The notes beneath the pieces are model-generated. The model saw only the letters and a program-made list of their open reading frames with translations, searched no databases and was not told the origin of the DNA. DNA of 64,000 nucleotides from Topomyia yanbarensis (Eukaryota; Arthropoda; Insecta; Diptera; Culicidae). The stretch is from the NCBI RefSeq assembly GCF_030247195.1, contig NC_080671.1, forward strand, positions 85,806,370 to 85,870,369, in the 5' to 3' direction. Numbering within the stretch: the first letter of the stretch is position 1; every line of letters starts with the position of its first letter. Position numbers and translations under genes: made by a program. Shown piece after piece: positions 1-36,992 of this stretch.

Positions 1-691
1 GCGTACAGGAATACAAATATCTAAATTATCGATCTCACAGAAGTTTTGGTTGGATTGCACAATTATTGATAAAATAATTAAGATGATTAATAATGCTGTG
101 ATACTTAACATCTGGCAATCAGCACGCACAAACTAATCAGGGATGTAATGCACCTCAGAGCAAATAAAGAGAAGAATAAAAAACGCTCTTTGCAGTTTTC
201 ATGCGAACCACCGCTCTTCTCTTTCAAAATAAACCTCTTCACTCCGATGTGTGTTGCACCCATGTGTGCATTCTACTCCATGGCTGCACACCTCAAAGAG
301 TGAAAATAAAAAGGTTATTTAGTGTGCACCTTGGTCCCACACACACGGCAGCAGAGGAGGCAACCAAAAAACATTTTAAAAACGTTCTTCCGATCAATCT
401 TTATCTGAATTCTAGTTTGATTCGCCTTTCTCCCTGTTTGTCAATGAGGGGAGACACAACAAAGTGGCTCTTCAAGGTGACTTTGCGCGATATTGTGCAG
501 CTCTTGTCTTTCTCTTTTACGTTTTCTAGTTTCCCTTTGTGCGGTCGTTCTGCACATCGCAGAGTTTTTGTGTTGCTCTATTTTACATCGGTGTATTTCG
601 CTCTTTGTGCACATTGTGTGAGCAAATAACAAGCCTGAAACTAATCAATGCAAAATTATATTTCGAGCCACTTTTCTAAACATATTGCTAA
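1..691. other. Sequence downstream of the P450 gene, no gene recognised
   Basis: A 142-codon open frame (201-629, plus) has low-complexity Cys/Ser/Leu-rich translation with no recognisable domain. It is probably chance. This stretch should contain the P450 3' UTR on the minus strand. Confidence 0.4.
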
Positions 692-25049
<24,358 letters not shown>

Positions 25050-25895
25050 GGCTCTGAACTAGGTTCCGTTCTACTCAAAGCACCACGCGATACTGCGGGC
25101 AAGCTGGGCGAGACCTTCAGATTTTGTTTGGAAAATGAAAATTCTCGATGGCATGCGTGCCGGTGTTGATGACTGGCTAAATATGCTTCTGAGTAATTTA
25201 GTGGTACATATGTATGTACAACAAAGAAAACAACTCAAGTCAAAGCACTCGTAAGGTGCCAATATTATAATACATTCAAATATGTTGAATCTTGGCCATG
25301 TCATTTTACAAATGATGTACAACTTGAAGCTATGATCATTCATTATGTATTTCGAACACCAATCGGTGCTTTAATTAGCTTTGAAGCTGATCCGCACTGA
25401 CTTACGCTCAGAACAGAAACACAAAAGGGTAAGCGCGAAGGAAGCTCTTCATTATTTGGGCAATTGGGTGAGTAGAAGCATTAAAAAACTTTCTGCAATT
25501 ATGGGTTCATAGATAATTAGACAAATGAGTACAGTAACCAGAAAGCCGCAACATAGTTTTTGTTTGAGAATTCGATAGATACATGTTGATTGAATCATAA
25601 AGGGTGAAATGGTCAAAGATTGGTCCAATATGATTATGGTATTATGTGAATGAACAAACTATTTTTCTTTCTGAAGTTCAGTAAAAAGTAAATACTAAAA
25701 AAATCAGGCGATTGGACTTTCGATATTCATATTGCGAATTATCGGGAAATTTCCACAGAGGAGTAAGTACCAAATCCTACCCAAAAAAGAAAAAAAAATA
25801 TTTTTTTCTGTTTTCGCATTTATTTTTCGTATAAAAAGTTTCCAAACCATACTCTATGACTTCAGAAAAACAATTTTTTTGATTGATAATTTTTG
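25050..25895. other. Upstream region of the P450 gene
   Basis: This should include the 5' UTR and promoter on the minus strand. I see no convincing TATA/Inr pair. AT-rich, with no other gene. Confidence 0.4.
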
Positions 25896-25907
25896 CATGT
25901 AGGTATT

Positions 25908-26071
25908 TTTTTTGTTTCGATTATAGAGGTTTTAACCTTAACGCCATTCGCCTCTTCGGGTTAGAAAAATCTCTTATGAAAAATTTCTAACCCTATGTGC
26001 GGGGTCGAGACTGGGTTCGAGTGCGCTGCGTACAAGGCAATCGATTTACCAACTACGCTACGCCCACCCCC
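25908..26071 (-). mobile_element. tRNA-derived SINE, copy 1
   Basis: Minus orientation: a tRNA-like head with box A-type TAGCGTAGTTGGTAAATCG and a B-box-type TTCGA near 26010, a body with a GGGTTAGAAA/TTTCTAACCC stem, and an A tail (T run at 25908). Flanking duplication TGTAGGTATTT/TGTAAGTATTT. Same family as 45887-46059 and 55116-55237. Confidence 0.8.
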
Positions 26072-26099
26072 TGTAAGTATTTGAAAATGGTAATTTTTA

Positions 26100-27585
26100 A
26101 CATATTTTTGCCTTCCTCCAATAGAAAGGCTATACAATCGCTCTGAAAATCGGCTGTCTAACAGAGGCCCGGAGGGCTGAGTCTCTTATACCATTCCCCT
26201 CAGTTCGTCGAGTTCGGAAAATGTCTGTGTGCTTGCGTATGTTTTTTGCCTTTCTCAATAGAAAGGTATTGCAATTGCTCTGAAAACCGACTTTTTAACG
26301 GAGGCCCGGAGGGCCGAGTGACATATACCATTCGATTCAGTTCGTCGAGTTCGGCAAATGTCTGTGTGTCTATGTATGTGTGTATGTATGTATGTGTGTG
26401 TATGTGTGTGTGTATGTGACCAAAAATGTCACTCATTTTTCTCAGAGATGGCTGAACCGATTTTGACAAACTTAGTCTCAAATGAAAGGTGCAACATTCC
26501 CATAGGCTGCTATTGAATTTCTAATGGATCCGACTTCCGGTTCCGGAATTACAGGGTGATAAGTACGAACACGCAGAAAATGTCGACTTTAATAAATTCT
26601 GCAATGAATGTATAAAGGTGAAAAATTTTCCAAAATATGACCACAACTGCTTCGATTTGTAGTATTAGGTCACTAACATCCATTCAAAGTCTATTTGGCC
26701 ACATTGGCCACCATCCTCGGTTCCGGAAGCCCCGGCGGAAGTATCTAAATTCAGAATAACAGTCACATCGGTTTCTCGGAGATGGCTAGACCGATTCGAC
26801 TAAACTTGGCCTCAAATGAAAGGTATTGCGTCCCCGTAAATGGCTATTTAATTTCATCCCGATCCGACTTCCGGTTCCGGAGTTACAGGTTGTGGCGTGC
26901 GATCACATAGCAAATTGTGATTCAAACCGATACTCCGATGAAAGCAAAAAAGGTAAAAATTTCGCTAAAATGTCTCTCAAACAACTTAAATTTGTTGTTC
27001 TAGGTCACCGACGGCCAACCAAACTTTCGTTGACTACATTGACCACCATAGACGGTTCCGGAAGTGCCCGGGAAAAGCGGCCATCTTTCAAAATTTACGA
27101 ACTCACATCAGTTTCCCTGAAATGGTTGGGCCGATTTTCACAAACTTAGTTCCAAATGATAGCTATAATATCCCCACAGATGTCTATAAAATTTCGTACG
27201 GATCGCTTATATGGGTCCGGAAATATAGACTAAATCGTCCGGTCACATATGAAATTCCCATATAAGCCAGAACTCAATTTTTTTTTTCAAATGGGGGACC
27301 CCATGAAATTTCAGAAATCGAATTCGTATTTTTGATGCCAAACATCTTTAAAATGCATGAAACGTCGAGATTTTATGTTATCTCGAAAAAAAATTTTTTT
27401 TGTAAAAATCGACTTTTTGGGACTTTGCCGATTTCGCACCTTTTTTCAGTTCAATATTACCGTGGCTGTTTTTTTTCAAAATTTTAGAACTCGAACTCTT
27501 TTAATGAATATAAACAACGCACACATTCTCGTGATTCATGATTGAGAAAGGCACAATTGCACCGCTAGGTGGATTAAAATAGGTT
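26100..27585 (+). repeat. Dispersed repeat with GCCTTTCTCA start and GGTGGATTAAAA end
   Basis: Begins TTTTTGCCTTTCTCAATAG (26246); a shorter partial start lies at 26105. It holds the family block GAGGCCCGGAGGGCCGAGTG and a TGTATG-rich microsatellite, and ends GAGAAAGGCACAATTGCACC followed by GGTGGATTAAAA. A second copy spans 49078-49922. Inside are about three diverged units of roughly 330 bp, each with a CTCAAATGAAAGGT and a CCGACTTCCGGTTCCGGA segment. No coding potential found. Confidence 0.75.
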
Positions 27586-27626
27586 TTTATAATAAGGTTT
27601 AAAAATCTTCAAAAGCCGGGCCTGTG

Positions 27627-28532
27627 GTGTATTGGCACTGTGTGGGACTCACGTACATGCCAAACCACTAAAAACACCCCCGCCAATACTCTTTACGTTC
27701 TACTTCCCAATGGAATAACTTCGTGGGGAGCGGGTTCGTTGTGCTTTCGGCGCATTTCTTTCATCTGCTTTATCTCGGAGCCTCACTTGGTTCATGAAAT
27801 GCCTCGATCTTCGAGCTTTGATTTAACTCTCGACTTCTATTGCTTCTTGTCTCCAGCTATTACGTCACCGTTTAACTCTCATCCCCGTGAGCCGCTTAGG
27901 TGCTGATTTAGCCATTTAGCTCATGTTTCCTTGAGTCATTCAGCTCCCGGCCACGATCTACTTGGATAGTCCCGGATGGTTAACGGACACTCATACATAT
28001 AACCTATGCAGATGGCAGAAAAGCGCGAAAAAATGAATTTTAACATTTTTACATTTCCTACAAAAGAGATGTATAAGATTCGCTCAAACTTTGGAAACGT
28101 TTTCCGAGGCCCGGAGGGCCGAGTTTCATATAGCAATCGACTCAGCTCGACGAATTGAGACAATGTCTTTTTTTACAATGGAGAATGCAATTACCGCACT
28201 TTCCCAGCCACGTACTTAGTAGTTGCCAACCTACCATACGGGAGTGTACTGGCGTGTCGGGCTCGACCAGGGGGCCATACCGACTAAACTCCATTGGGCT
28301 CCGCCATCTTTCCCCAGGAAATACCTACCGGTATAACATCTGGGGGATGGCAGTACTTAACGTACTGACTCACTCGTGCCTGATGTTCGCACTCACGCTC
28401 ACCCTACATTCCTCTGCCATGCTACAAGATGTCAATAGCGATAGGTACCAGCAATCTACGCTACGCTACGACCCTCCCATCTCGGCATGAGCAGACCATT
28501 CATTCATTTCTCCGCGCATAACCCATTCCGCT
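27627..28532 (-). mobile_element. 3' UTR of R1-clade LINE C, with nested repeat
   Basis: 27627-27977 matches the 3' UTR of LINE A (8676-9000), from GTGTATTGGCACT onward. A copy of the GGCCCGGAGGGCCGAG repeat (about 28045-28190) interrupts it. 28230-28500 is further UTR. Confidence 0.6.
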
Positions 28533-30600
28533 CTAGCTAACCAATTCCAAATCAGTCATGCTCATCGCCTGTTGCTCGGCGCGCCATATTCTCTGCAACC
28601 TGCAGGCAATCTGAGTGGTAGCAGTCGAGACTGCGTTCCACTTCTCCACCGCTTGGCATATCCCCTGTATAAGGGTATCAGGGGTTGTGTCCCAGCCGCA
28701 TAGCTCCTCTTTCGACGTAGAAGCGGGAACTTCCCCATGAGGTCTTCCCACCCAGCTCGATATGTTAGGTATCAGCCGGTGGATCCACCTACCTCTCGAG
28801 CAGTTATCCCATTCGCGCTGCCTTCTGGCGACCGAGGTCACCCTGGCACACTCGCGGACTCTCCTATTGCCACGCAATTCAAAACACTCTTCGTCTTCCC
28901 GGATGACCAGCCCGACTGGCATCATGCCCGCTATCACGCAGGATGCATCATGTGATACCGTGCGGTAGGCAGATATCACTCTGAGACACATCAAGAGGTG
29001 GGTGCTCTCCAGTTTGCGACGGTAACTGGTTACTTCCAGTGCACTCGCCCAGGACGGTCCACCGTACCTAAGGATAGATACGGCGACACCTGCCAGTAAC
29101 CTACGTTTACTGGCGCACACCTTAGAGCTGTTGGACATCATCCTCGATAATGCCGCAACAGCCGTCGAAGCCTTCTTGCACGCATAGTCGACATGGATGC
29201 CGAAGGTCAGCTTGTCGTCTATGATGACCCTAAGAAACTTCAGGCTCCGCTTTGAAGTTATCTCGACTTCTCCCGCTTGGATAACTGCTTGTACTACCGA
29301 CTTACGGTTATTAACAATAACCACTTCCGTCTTATGGTGGGCGAGTTCTAGGCCTCTCGCGCTCATCCATTCCGCCACCGTGCTAATCGCGTGTGCCGCC
29401 GCTAGTTCTACCTCGAGGATTGACTCCCCGTAGACCGCCAGGGTGACATCATCGGCGAAACCGACGATTTTCACACCCGGAGGGAACTTTAGTCTCAGAA
29501 CCCCGTCATACATAAGGTTCCATAGTACCGGGCCCAGGATTGAACCTTGCGGGACTCCTGCGGTAATAAGAACACTTCGCTGACCGGCATCGGTCTCGTA
29601 TAATAGTACACGGTTCTAGAAGTAGCTTTCCATGATCCGGTACAGGCCCACCGGCAGACCAAGCCGGTGTAACGAGAGCGCGATGGCATCCCAGCTTGCG
29701 CTGTTGAATGCGTTCTTCACGTCAAGTGTCACTAACGCACAATATCGAATGCCCCGCCTTTTCCGTTGGATCGCTATCTCGGCAGTCCTTACCACTGAGT
29801 TGATAGCGTCCACCGTGGACTTTCCCTTTCGAAAACCGAACTGATTATTTGACAGGCCCTCCGTACCTTCTGCGTATGGAGTTAGCCTGTTGAGGATAAT
29901 CCGCTCAAGCAATTTGCCCGTCGTGTAAATCAGACAGATTGGTCTGTACGCTGATGGGTCACCAGGCGGCTTCCCGGCCTACGGCAACAGTACCGTCTTC
30001 TGCCTTTTCCATCTATCCGGAAAACGGCACTCGTCAAGGCATCTCTGCATAGCCAACCTGAACATGTTCGGGTTCGCTATGATTGCTGTCTTGAGAGCGC
30101 TGTTTGGAACTCCATCAGGCCGTGGAGCTTTATTCACCGCTAGAGAATTAGCTACTGCAAGTAGCGCTTCATTCGTCACCGGGGCACCACGTCGTCTGTA
30201 CCCGCCGTGCCTTGCGGCGCCGGGGGCCAGGGACTTATGGTTCGGGACGGGAAGAGTACTTTGATAATTCTCGCCAACCGTTCTGGTGACCGTTCTGGGG
30301 TCTTTGCCATCACGATACTGTAGGCATCGCCCCACGGATTCACGTTGGCATCCTCGCACAAATTGTCAAAACACGCTTTCTTACTGCTCTTGATGGCATT
30401 GTTAAAGGCCGATTTCGCAGCTCGAAACACTTCACGGCGGTCCACTCTTACCTCCTCAGTGCGGGCTCGCTGCATCCTACGTCTAGCTTGGAGGCAAGCT
30501 CATCGTAGGGCTGCAGTCTCTGCACTCCACCAATATGCCGCACGTCTGCCATTTCTTGGCAGCATTTCCTTCGGCATAGTCGCACGCGCGTGATAGGACA
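28533..30600 (-). mobile_element. R1-clade LINE C, reverse transcriptase (ORF2)
   Basis: In order along the minus strand: linker RRMQRARTEEVRVDRREVF and NPWGDAYSIVMAKT (about 30340-30480), fingers NKAPRPDGVPNSALK (about 30110), NNQFGFRKGKSTVDAINSVV (about 29840), ALVTLDVKNAFNSASWDAI (about 29720), KIVGFADDVTLAVYG (about 29450) and a thumb region RRLLAGVAVSILRYGGPSWA, running to a stop at 28533. Both catalytic aspartate pairs are visible. Frameshifts near 29500, 29620, 29960 and 30200 break it. The endonuclease is deleted (see the ORF1 entry). Outside the P450 gene but same strand. Confidence 0.85.
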
Positions 30601-31515
30601 GCTACCAGCGCATCCCCGCTTAGACTGTCGGTGTTGGTCTCCAGTCCCAAAACCGCGGTGAAAACTTCGCTGTCGAAGTGATTGATCTGTGATCTTCCAC
30701 CCGCGTATCTGACAGGGATTACCCGCCCTCGAATGCTGCACACCATAGTTGATCCTAAAGCGTATTGCTAGGTGATTTACGGCCGAGACGACGTCCTCTG
30801 CGTTTGTGACCTCATCCAGTTGCTTACACTGGAGAGTCACTTCCGATCTCAACGACCTCGCCTGAGCATCGTTTCCCAAGACCTCTTGGGCCAACTACCT
30901 ATATGTCACTTCGCTGGATTGTGCACCACGTTTCAGCACCAAGATCATTTCGCCATCTTTGGTGAGTCTGACACTTCGCACATCCTGTCCTAATTTCGAG
31001 AGGCTTTCGGCCGCTCGCATCGATTTAAGGACCTCAGCGTAGCTACCCTCGTTGGTTTTCACCAACAGGGCCTCTCCTCTGTCTTTCGCCTTCTTCTTCT
31101 TCAGGTGCATTTGACTTCCGCTTTCTACTGACCAGCTGCCATTCGCCATCTTCTACCGATGGCACCAGCTGGCTGATACCCTGTTGCTCCACGCCTTGCA
31201 CCCGGTTGGCGACTTTCGCCTTTTTAGGCTGAGAAGTCGCCTTCTTGGGTCGCCGCCCTACGGGATCCTTCACACCCGGATCCGCACCTTCCAAACGACA
31301 TTTGGCCTTATTGGTTGCACGTCGTTTGGCGTTACCCCGCGCACCTTCACCAGGTGACTGCCCAGGCGCTTCGCGGACTTGCCCTCCGTTAAGCGCTTTG
31401 TGGCCGATAAAGCGAAATCTATTGCCTCCTGCGCCATCGTCGCTCTACCGATGAAGGAGGAGGCCTCGGTTTGGATACCTCTATCGGCCTTCTCTCTTCC
31501 CGCCACCCTCTCCAT
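30601..31515 (-). mobile_element. R1-clade LINE C, ORF1 (gag) remnant joined to ORF2
   Basis: The gag-like frames 31270-31515, 31043-31294 and 30895-31149 contain a lysine-rich nuclear-type stretch and the core EALLVKTNEGSYAEVLKSMR, continuing as LGQDVRSVRLTKDGE. The frame at 30448-30894 goes on with LRSEVTLQCKQLDEVTNAED, then shifts. From about 30740 the sequence is already that of the EN-RT linker, so the zinc knuckles and the whole endonuclease, perhaps 2 kb, are missing. Confidence 0.75.
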
Positions 31516-32280
31516 GTAGGCTTCTTGTTCTTGTCTTGCGACTCGAACAGCCTATCGGAGAACCAGCAGGTTCTGTTTTAGCTCCTTGCTGATGTTGTTT
31601 TTCCTCTTGTGAACTCGATAATACTATCGAGTTGCTTGACTACCGCCCGCATCGTGAGTAGTGGTCCGCCAAGCGTGCTGGTAGTGCTATCTCCTACCAC
31701 ACCTAGCGCTCCCTAGGTGCTGTTGTTTACAGCCACCATCACTCCACTGTCAACCCCTGTCGGGGGAGACCTCGCCAAACCCCCTTTGCCAAAGGGGTTC
31801 AACACCGTAGTAATTTCCTCCTCTTCTTTGCACCCATTTTTATTACTTTTAATTTCGCTCATACTAAGTCCTACGAGTTGCGCGAGAAAATAGGTCTGCC
31901 ACGCCAGAGCTCCGCATTAACGTGGTAAGGGACGCTTACTGTGGGGGTGCCCAGGTACCCCACAGGCTTCGTTAACGATCCGGAATCTATATCACCCCCC
32001 CCCCCCGGATCATTCGTCCCTCGGTACGGGTCGCTTCACGCCTTGGAATTGGGGTTATCCCGTTTGGTGGGCCCATATCACCGGAACGGGAGATCGCTAT
32101 TGTACACCGGTCACTAGGCCTCGCTTCCCTGTCAGCATACGACCATAATCCCAACGAGTTGGCTACCCGATCTTTCCTATGGTTACTCGTATCCCGGCCG
32201 GCACCGCGGGGAGGTAGGGATAGGAGTTCCTGGACAAGAGGCTAAGGACCACTGTGGCGAACTACCGGGTTTATATTTCA
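31516..32280 (-). mobile_element. Probable 5' UTR of LINE C
   Basis: GC-rich non-coding DNA unlike the AT-rich flanks, with a poly-C run at about 31994-32006. Inferred from position upstream of ORF1; the true 5' end is unknown. Confidence 0.45.
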
Positions 32281-33095
32281 CATTGCCCAGATATTTGCCA
32301 GACAATGTATGTATGTATGTATGTACAAAATGTCATGTAATTATCTCAGAAATGGCTGAACCGATCTCAATGAAACGAACGAACAAACGAACGTTGAACG
32401 TTTTCCTTTCGATTTATGAAACAAGATTATCAATTTTTTTCAGGGCCGGCGGAACACCTTTTTCCCTAGTGGGTGAAGTGATTTCTCCTCGTACTGACGA
32501 AAGTTCAGATACGGCGTGTGGAAGTGAAAATGAAAATTCCCTGATAATATCTGGTGGCTATTTGGGAACACTCTTTGTTAACAGGGCTGTATGTCCGACG
32601 GCTCAGGAAAATGTGTTTGTTTAATACTACACCCAAAATCCGACGGACATGTTAATATTACTTTTGGGTAAGATTCTATTGCCTTTTTGCTAACAGACCG
32701 CGCAATTGCGCATTGCGGTATTAAACTCATATTACCGCAATGGTGGAATGACGAATTTCGGTAGCTGTTCGGATGCGGTTCGGAAGCGTGGATCCAAACT
32801 ATAGATCTTGATTTCCGTACATGACGGGAAGGACTGTTAATGTTTTGTGCAGTCGCTACCTTGCTGCTGACGTTCGTGTTAGAAAAAAAAATCAATTTAA
32901 CTCCGACGGAAATACCTCACTACTATTCCGAGTCGGTTTTTTTCTGACTGTGTTTTGAAACTAGCCGAGTGTGAGCCGATTGGTATCTTCGGCGACCGAC
33001 ATCCTTTCAGGCTTAGTGGAGGTCGATTTTAATATTTCTCCGATGGCAAACATAATACCGATAAGTCTCATTTTCGATACAAATTATATCTAATA
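32281..33095. other. Repeat-like DNA, no gene
   Basis: A (TGTA)n stretch lies near 32305-32325 and an AATGGCTGAACCGATCTCAA segment follows, related to the 26100-type repeat. 32930-33070 probably belongs to the 5' region of the LINE that follows. Confidence 0.35.
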
Positions 33096-33099
33096 CAAC

Positions 33100-35320
33100 C
33101 GGCCCCTGGATGGTCTACTTCCGGACCAAAGACAAGCCTTTAAACGTCATCGATATATCGCGTGATCTAACTAAACAACACTCGACCGTATACGAATTTT
33201 TTTTTGTCTGCGTATCCGCCCGGGAAGTAGAAATTGATGGTGTAGTATCCGAGAAGGGCCTTAATTGTGAAATAGGGGGTGGCTCCTTCCAGATCCCTGT
33301 GCTTCAGTCAGTGTAAATTCTGGTATGCAAGCAATTGTGTTCAGCAAAAATCGAGGAGTATTAGAAAACTCATTTTCCATCAGCCTCATTTCGAGCCTTT
33401 CGCCGGATTTGTTCTTCAAAAATTTGTTCTTTTGAACGGGGCTCGTCTACTTGTTCGTCTTTTTGTATCGCGGGGCATGAACTACCGTCGTTGCAAACAA
33501 TTAGCCCATTGTAGAAATAAGGCGCGGTGTGCAAAATGCGGAGAGGATCAAAAAAACTTTTTCGTCTGTGGAGAGACTTCGAATGAACTATCGACATATC
33601 CCGCATATAAATTACACGGAGAAAAATTATAGCATTCTTTTGAGAAACGGTGGTAAGGAATGTTAAAGAAAGCACTGGCCACGACTAATTTCTACGCTTC
33701 CTTGTTCGCTAGAGAGCGTGATTCAGACAATCCCGTTGAGGAAACATTTTCGAAAGAGGAGAATCATTTCCTCCGCAAGATTTAATCGTAAAGGCTTGAT
33801 GGGTGCTGTTACAAAACCGAAGTAAGTCTCGGAAAATCCACATGGGACAACCAAAACTTGTGTTTACTTCCGACGTAGATCTTCCTCAATGTTAGCATTA
33901 TTCGCCATGGCCGAGAAAACAATATTGAGAAGCGTTTTGGGGATCAAAACGCGCTATAACAATTCATTGATATTCTTTCCATATATATCGCACCTCAACT
34001 GGTTCGAGAGGATTTCAACTCCCACGGCAATCCATGGGGTTGTCTTCATGCTGATAACCGACCTATCTTACTGCATGATATTCGCGACCATTTCAGTATG
34101 ACCATCTTGAATACAGTGGAAATTACACGAATGCCTACCAGTGCGGCCAAGCGCATTAGATTTATCGTTGTACTCTACCTCATTAGTGTGCCCATTGATT
34201 GAAAGAGCTACGCGTCCACTATACCCGAAACAATCGAATTAAACTTAGAAGTTCCTCCGATGGCAGTGTACAACGTTTTGACTGGCTTGTTTTTCTTCAC
34301 TGTTATTAAAGGTCAAACGAATCGAATACCCGGCGCGAACAATCGTGGACGGTTTCACACTCCGTTGTGGGCAGAGAGTACTCAGAATTGTATGCGAAAA
34401 GGTCCTATGAGGACTTCTTGAACGTCAGATCGTTCAAATTTTTCCGAATATACACAACGTTAGAAACGCAAATAAAAAACTTGATGGAAACTGAAAAACG
34501 CGTTTGTTGGCACCGGTTCGTCAACGCATTAGAAACAATATTTCGTCTAGTAGCTGGGCCCTACGTTGTGTACTCGATTCAACCTTTGATTGGAATAAAC
34601 GGATCTAAGAACCCTTTTTCGGTGACAACAGCATTCCACGTAGATTCACATTCGAATGATAGACGTTTCGCGATGAAATTATAATAATGTATATAAACGT
34701 AATAATTGTTCTTCAAACACACAAATTTATCTGACAGCAAAGATACTCGCGCTAAGCATTTTCCCCACAAAACTTATGGTTTTATGTTTACCTAAGACCA
34801 TGTCCACATCGTTACAGTTCCAAGTAAGCGCTTCGATCGATGGAGCATGGAAAGCACTCCTAATATTTCCGGAGAAAATATGGGCGTTCCTAGATTCTTT
34901 ATATTAAAATCGTTCCTGATTGCCTGATACAAATATTAGTTTGAATTCTTTCGCATTGTTCTATTCCGGGTAATAAGAAAAGTAACACTTAGATTAGAAT
35001 GGTAATAAGAAGACGGCCACTTAGGCATTATAAGGAAATATTTGTGAAAGATGGCACAGCTTTAATGAATTTGGCTCGAAAATTGGTATATTTTATGGGA
35101 TAATGAATGTTTAGGAATCCCAAAGGCATCAACCAACCTTGGGTAAAAAGGAAGCATGAACGTCGTGACTTCCTTCGGGTGGCATCTCGGGTCATGTCCA
35201 ATGATTATACGTTGAATGCCCACATCCCGCGTTTTGGGGTCGTAGAGAACGTTCTCTGCGCGTGCGGTGACGGTTATCGCGACATTAAACATGTTGCCTG
35301 GTCGTGCGCCTAGTGTACTA
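33100..35320 (+). mobile_element. Decayed LOA/I-type LINE (gag, EN scraps, C-terminal end)
   Basis: Pieces occur in element order. Gag: YFRTKDKPLNVIDISRDLT (33110-), SAREVEIDGVV, then knuckle residues KQLAHCRNKARCAKCGE (about 33500) and ELSTYPAYKLHGEKL. EN: HGNPWG and HFSMTILNT (about 34030-34115). Linker: SELYAKRSYEDFL (34380). C-terminus: FLRVASRVMSNDYTLNAHI and LCACGDGYRDIKHV (35170-35300). The last two match the copy at 43562-47628, so they are one family. The RT and RNase H are deleted and the frame is broken throughout. Confidence 0.75.
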
Positions 35321-35477
35321 CACACCAAACAAAACTGAATTTTACCGTTGAGGTATTTCAAAACTTGCCGCAATCTAACAAATCGTAATTGACGAAATGA
35401 CGAAATATAACCGTGTTCTATTTCATTTTACATGAAATATGTACTTTCAAAGCGCAGTGTCATAAAATTACACATTT

Positions 35478-35684
35478 TAAGGTTGCACAGAGAAAGGGTA
35501 AAATTCGCAAACGAAAAAAGCAGTTTTTTTCCACACCGTATGTCAGATCTTCATAAAAATCAATCAGCGTATGTAGAATGTTGTTACAGTACTGCTGATT
35601 GATTTTTATGAAGATCTGACATACGGTGTGGAAAAAAACTGCTTTTTTCGTTTGCGAATTTTACGCTTTCTCTGTGCAACCTTA
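35478..35684. mobile_element. Fold-back MITE with TTAA ends, 207 bp
   Basis: Near-perfect palindrome: the left arm TTAAGGTTGCACAGAGAAAG and the right arm ending CTTTCTCTGTGCAACCTTAA pair over about 90 bp around a 25-bp centre. TTAA at both outer edges suggests piggyBac-type targeting. A half copy lies at 55712-55797. Confidence 0.8.
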
Positions 35685-35709
35685 ATCAAACACCATATGT
35701 GGAGTAAAA

Positions 35710-36970
35710 AATGAAGATAGTAGGCGAGGTCTCTTTCGAGACAGTTTTGTTTTTTCCGTCAGTTTTTTTTCTCAGCACTATTTTGCTGCAGTTTCAGAAG
35801 TTTTACTAGTTGGACAACTTCAGACGAATTCTCGGTGGTGGAACACGGAGTGCTATACAGGGGATAGCTAATTCAGCGTTCCCGGAACGATTTTGGCGGC
35901 ATTGTGCTGCTCGTGCAAACGGAACGTTTGCCGGGCCTAACGCTGCTGGCTGTGTTCGGAAGTGACATCAGCTATCATCGTGCAGGAGACACTGCTGGAT
36001 GGCGTTGAGCTGTTTGCTTCATAGGTCGTCGAACAATAAGAGCAAAATCAACGTCACCGATAGACCCCAGCTGTGGTTGCAATATGCATCGCGGCTAGCA
36101 AGTTCCAGCAGCAAAACTGACACTGCCGACGTCCGAATATATTGCGTTGTCTTCATCATCGTCATCAGAAGCAAAACATCATTCCACAACCTACGCCGAC
36201 AGGGCCACAACGCAGTAGATGTATCTGCAATTACCGGTGAGATCGTTCTGATTATACTGTTTCTACTTTCAAATTGTTATGTCATTTTTTCGATAGTGGT
36301 AGGTGATTTTATTCCTTCTAAGTATTTCATTACTTTTTATTTTCACTGTCTAACTGTAAGGTTCGTTATATGCATTTAATCCATGACATTTATTTCAATA
36401 TTTGGACAGGATGGGTGCATCAGGGCATTATAGGAACTATGACATGGATTAGGGTACATAAATCGCCTGTCCCTAGTCAAAAGATAATAATGTCTCCACT
36501 TACTTCCTAATTCTTCGGAATTATGTAGTTACTGTTAATATGATTATCTGACACGGCACGATAAGTTTAAGAGTGAGTGAAGGCGCTTTAACCTAGGCAT
36601 ATTAGCCAGGGCAAGGTGTAAATACCTCTGTCCCATCCCAAAGGACCAAAGGAGTGACATTAACCTTCTTAGCCAAGTCACTCCCAACAATTTATTATAT
36701 TCCCTTTAAACTGAAACGGTCGGTACGGTTGTCCTCGTTTCGTCCTCCTTTAAGATTGAAAACAATTCGTTAATTAAATTATTCACTAAATGAATAATTT
36801 AATTGCCGTCTAATTTTGAAACATCTTCAAATCGAACTCTGCACAGTAGGCCTGGCCGTTTTAATATTTGCGACATATGAAATTATGCTTCAAATATTAA
36901 TGTTGACAAGAAAAACACTACAGACTAACTGTGGTGTTTTCCAGGGTTAGAATAGAATAGAATAGAATAG
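35710..36970 (+). mobile_element. Short LINE-like insertion with 22-bp target duplication
   Basis: Flanked by an exact 22-bp direct repeat beginning AAACACCATATGTGGAGTAA (35688-35709 and 36971-36992). The right end is a TAGAA pentamer array (about 36947-36970), a LINE-type tail. The 126-codon frame at 35999-36379 has no domain I know. A long, exact duplication and a simple-repeat tail show target-primed insertion. At 1.26 kb it is an internally deleted or non-autonomous LINE. Confidence 0.75.
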
Positions 36971-36992
36971 AAACACCATATGTGGAGTAAAA

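Noticed and set aside
201..629. A 142-codon open frame beside the P450 3' end
   Set aside because: No domain, cysteine- and serine-rich low-complexity translation, overlapping frames on the other strand, and position in the expected 3' flank.
35710..36970. A host gene with frame 35999-36379
   Set aside because: The frame lies wholly inside an insertion bounded by a 22-bp target duplication with a pentamer tail.
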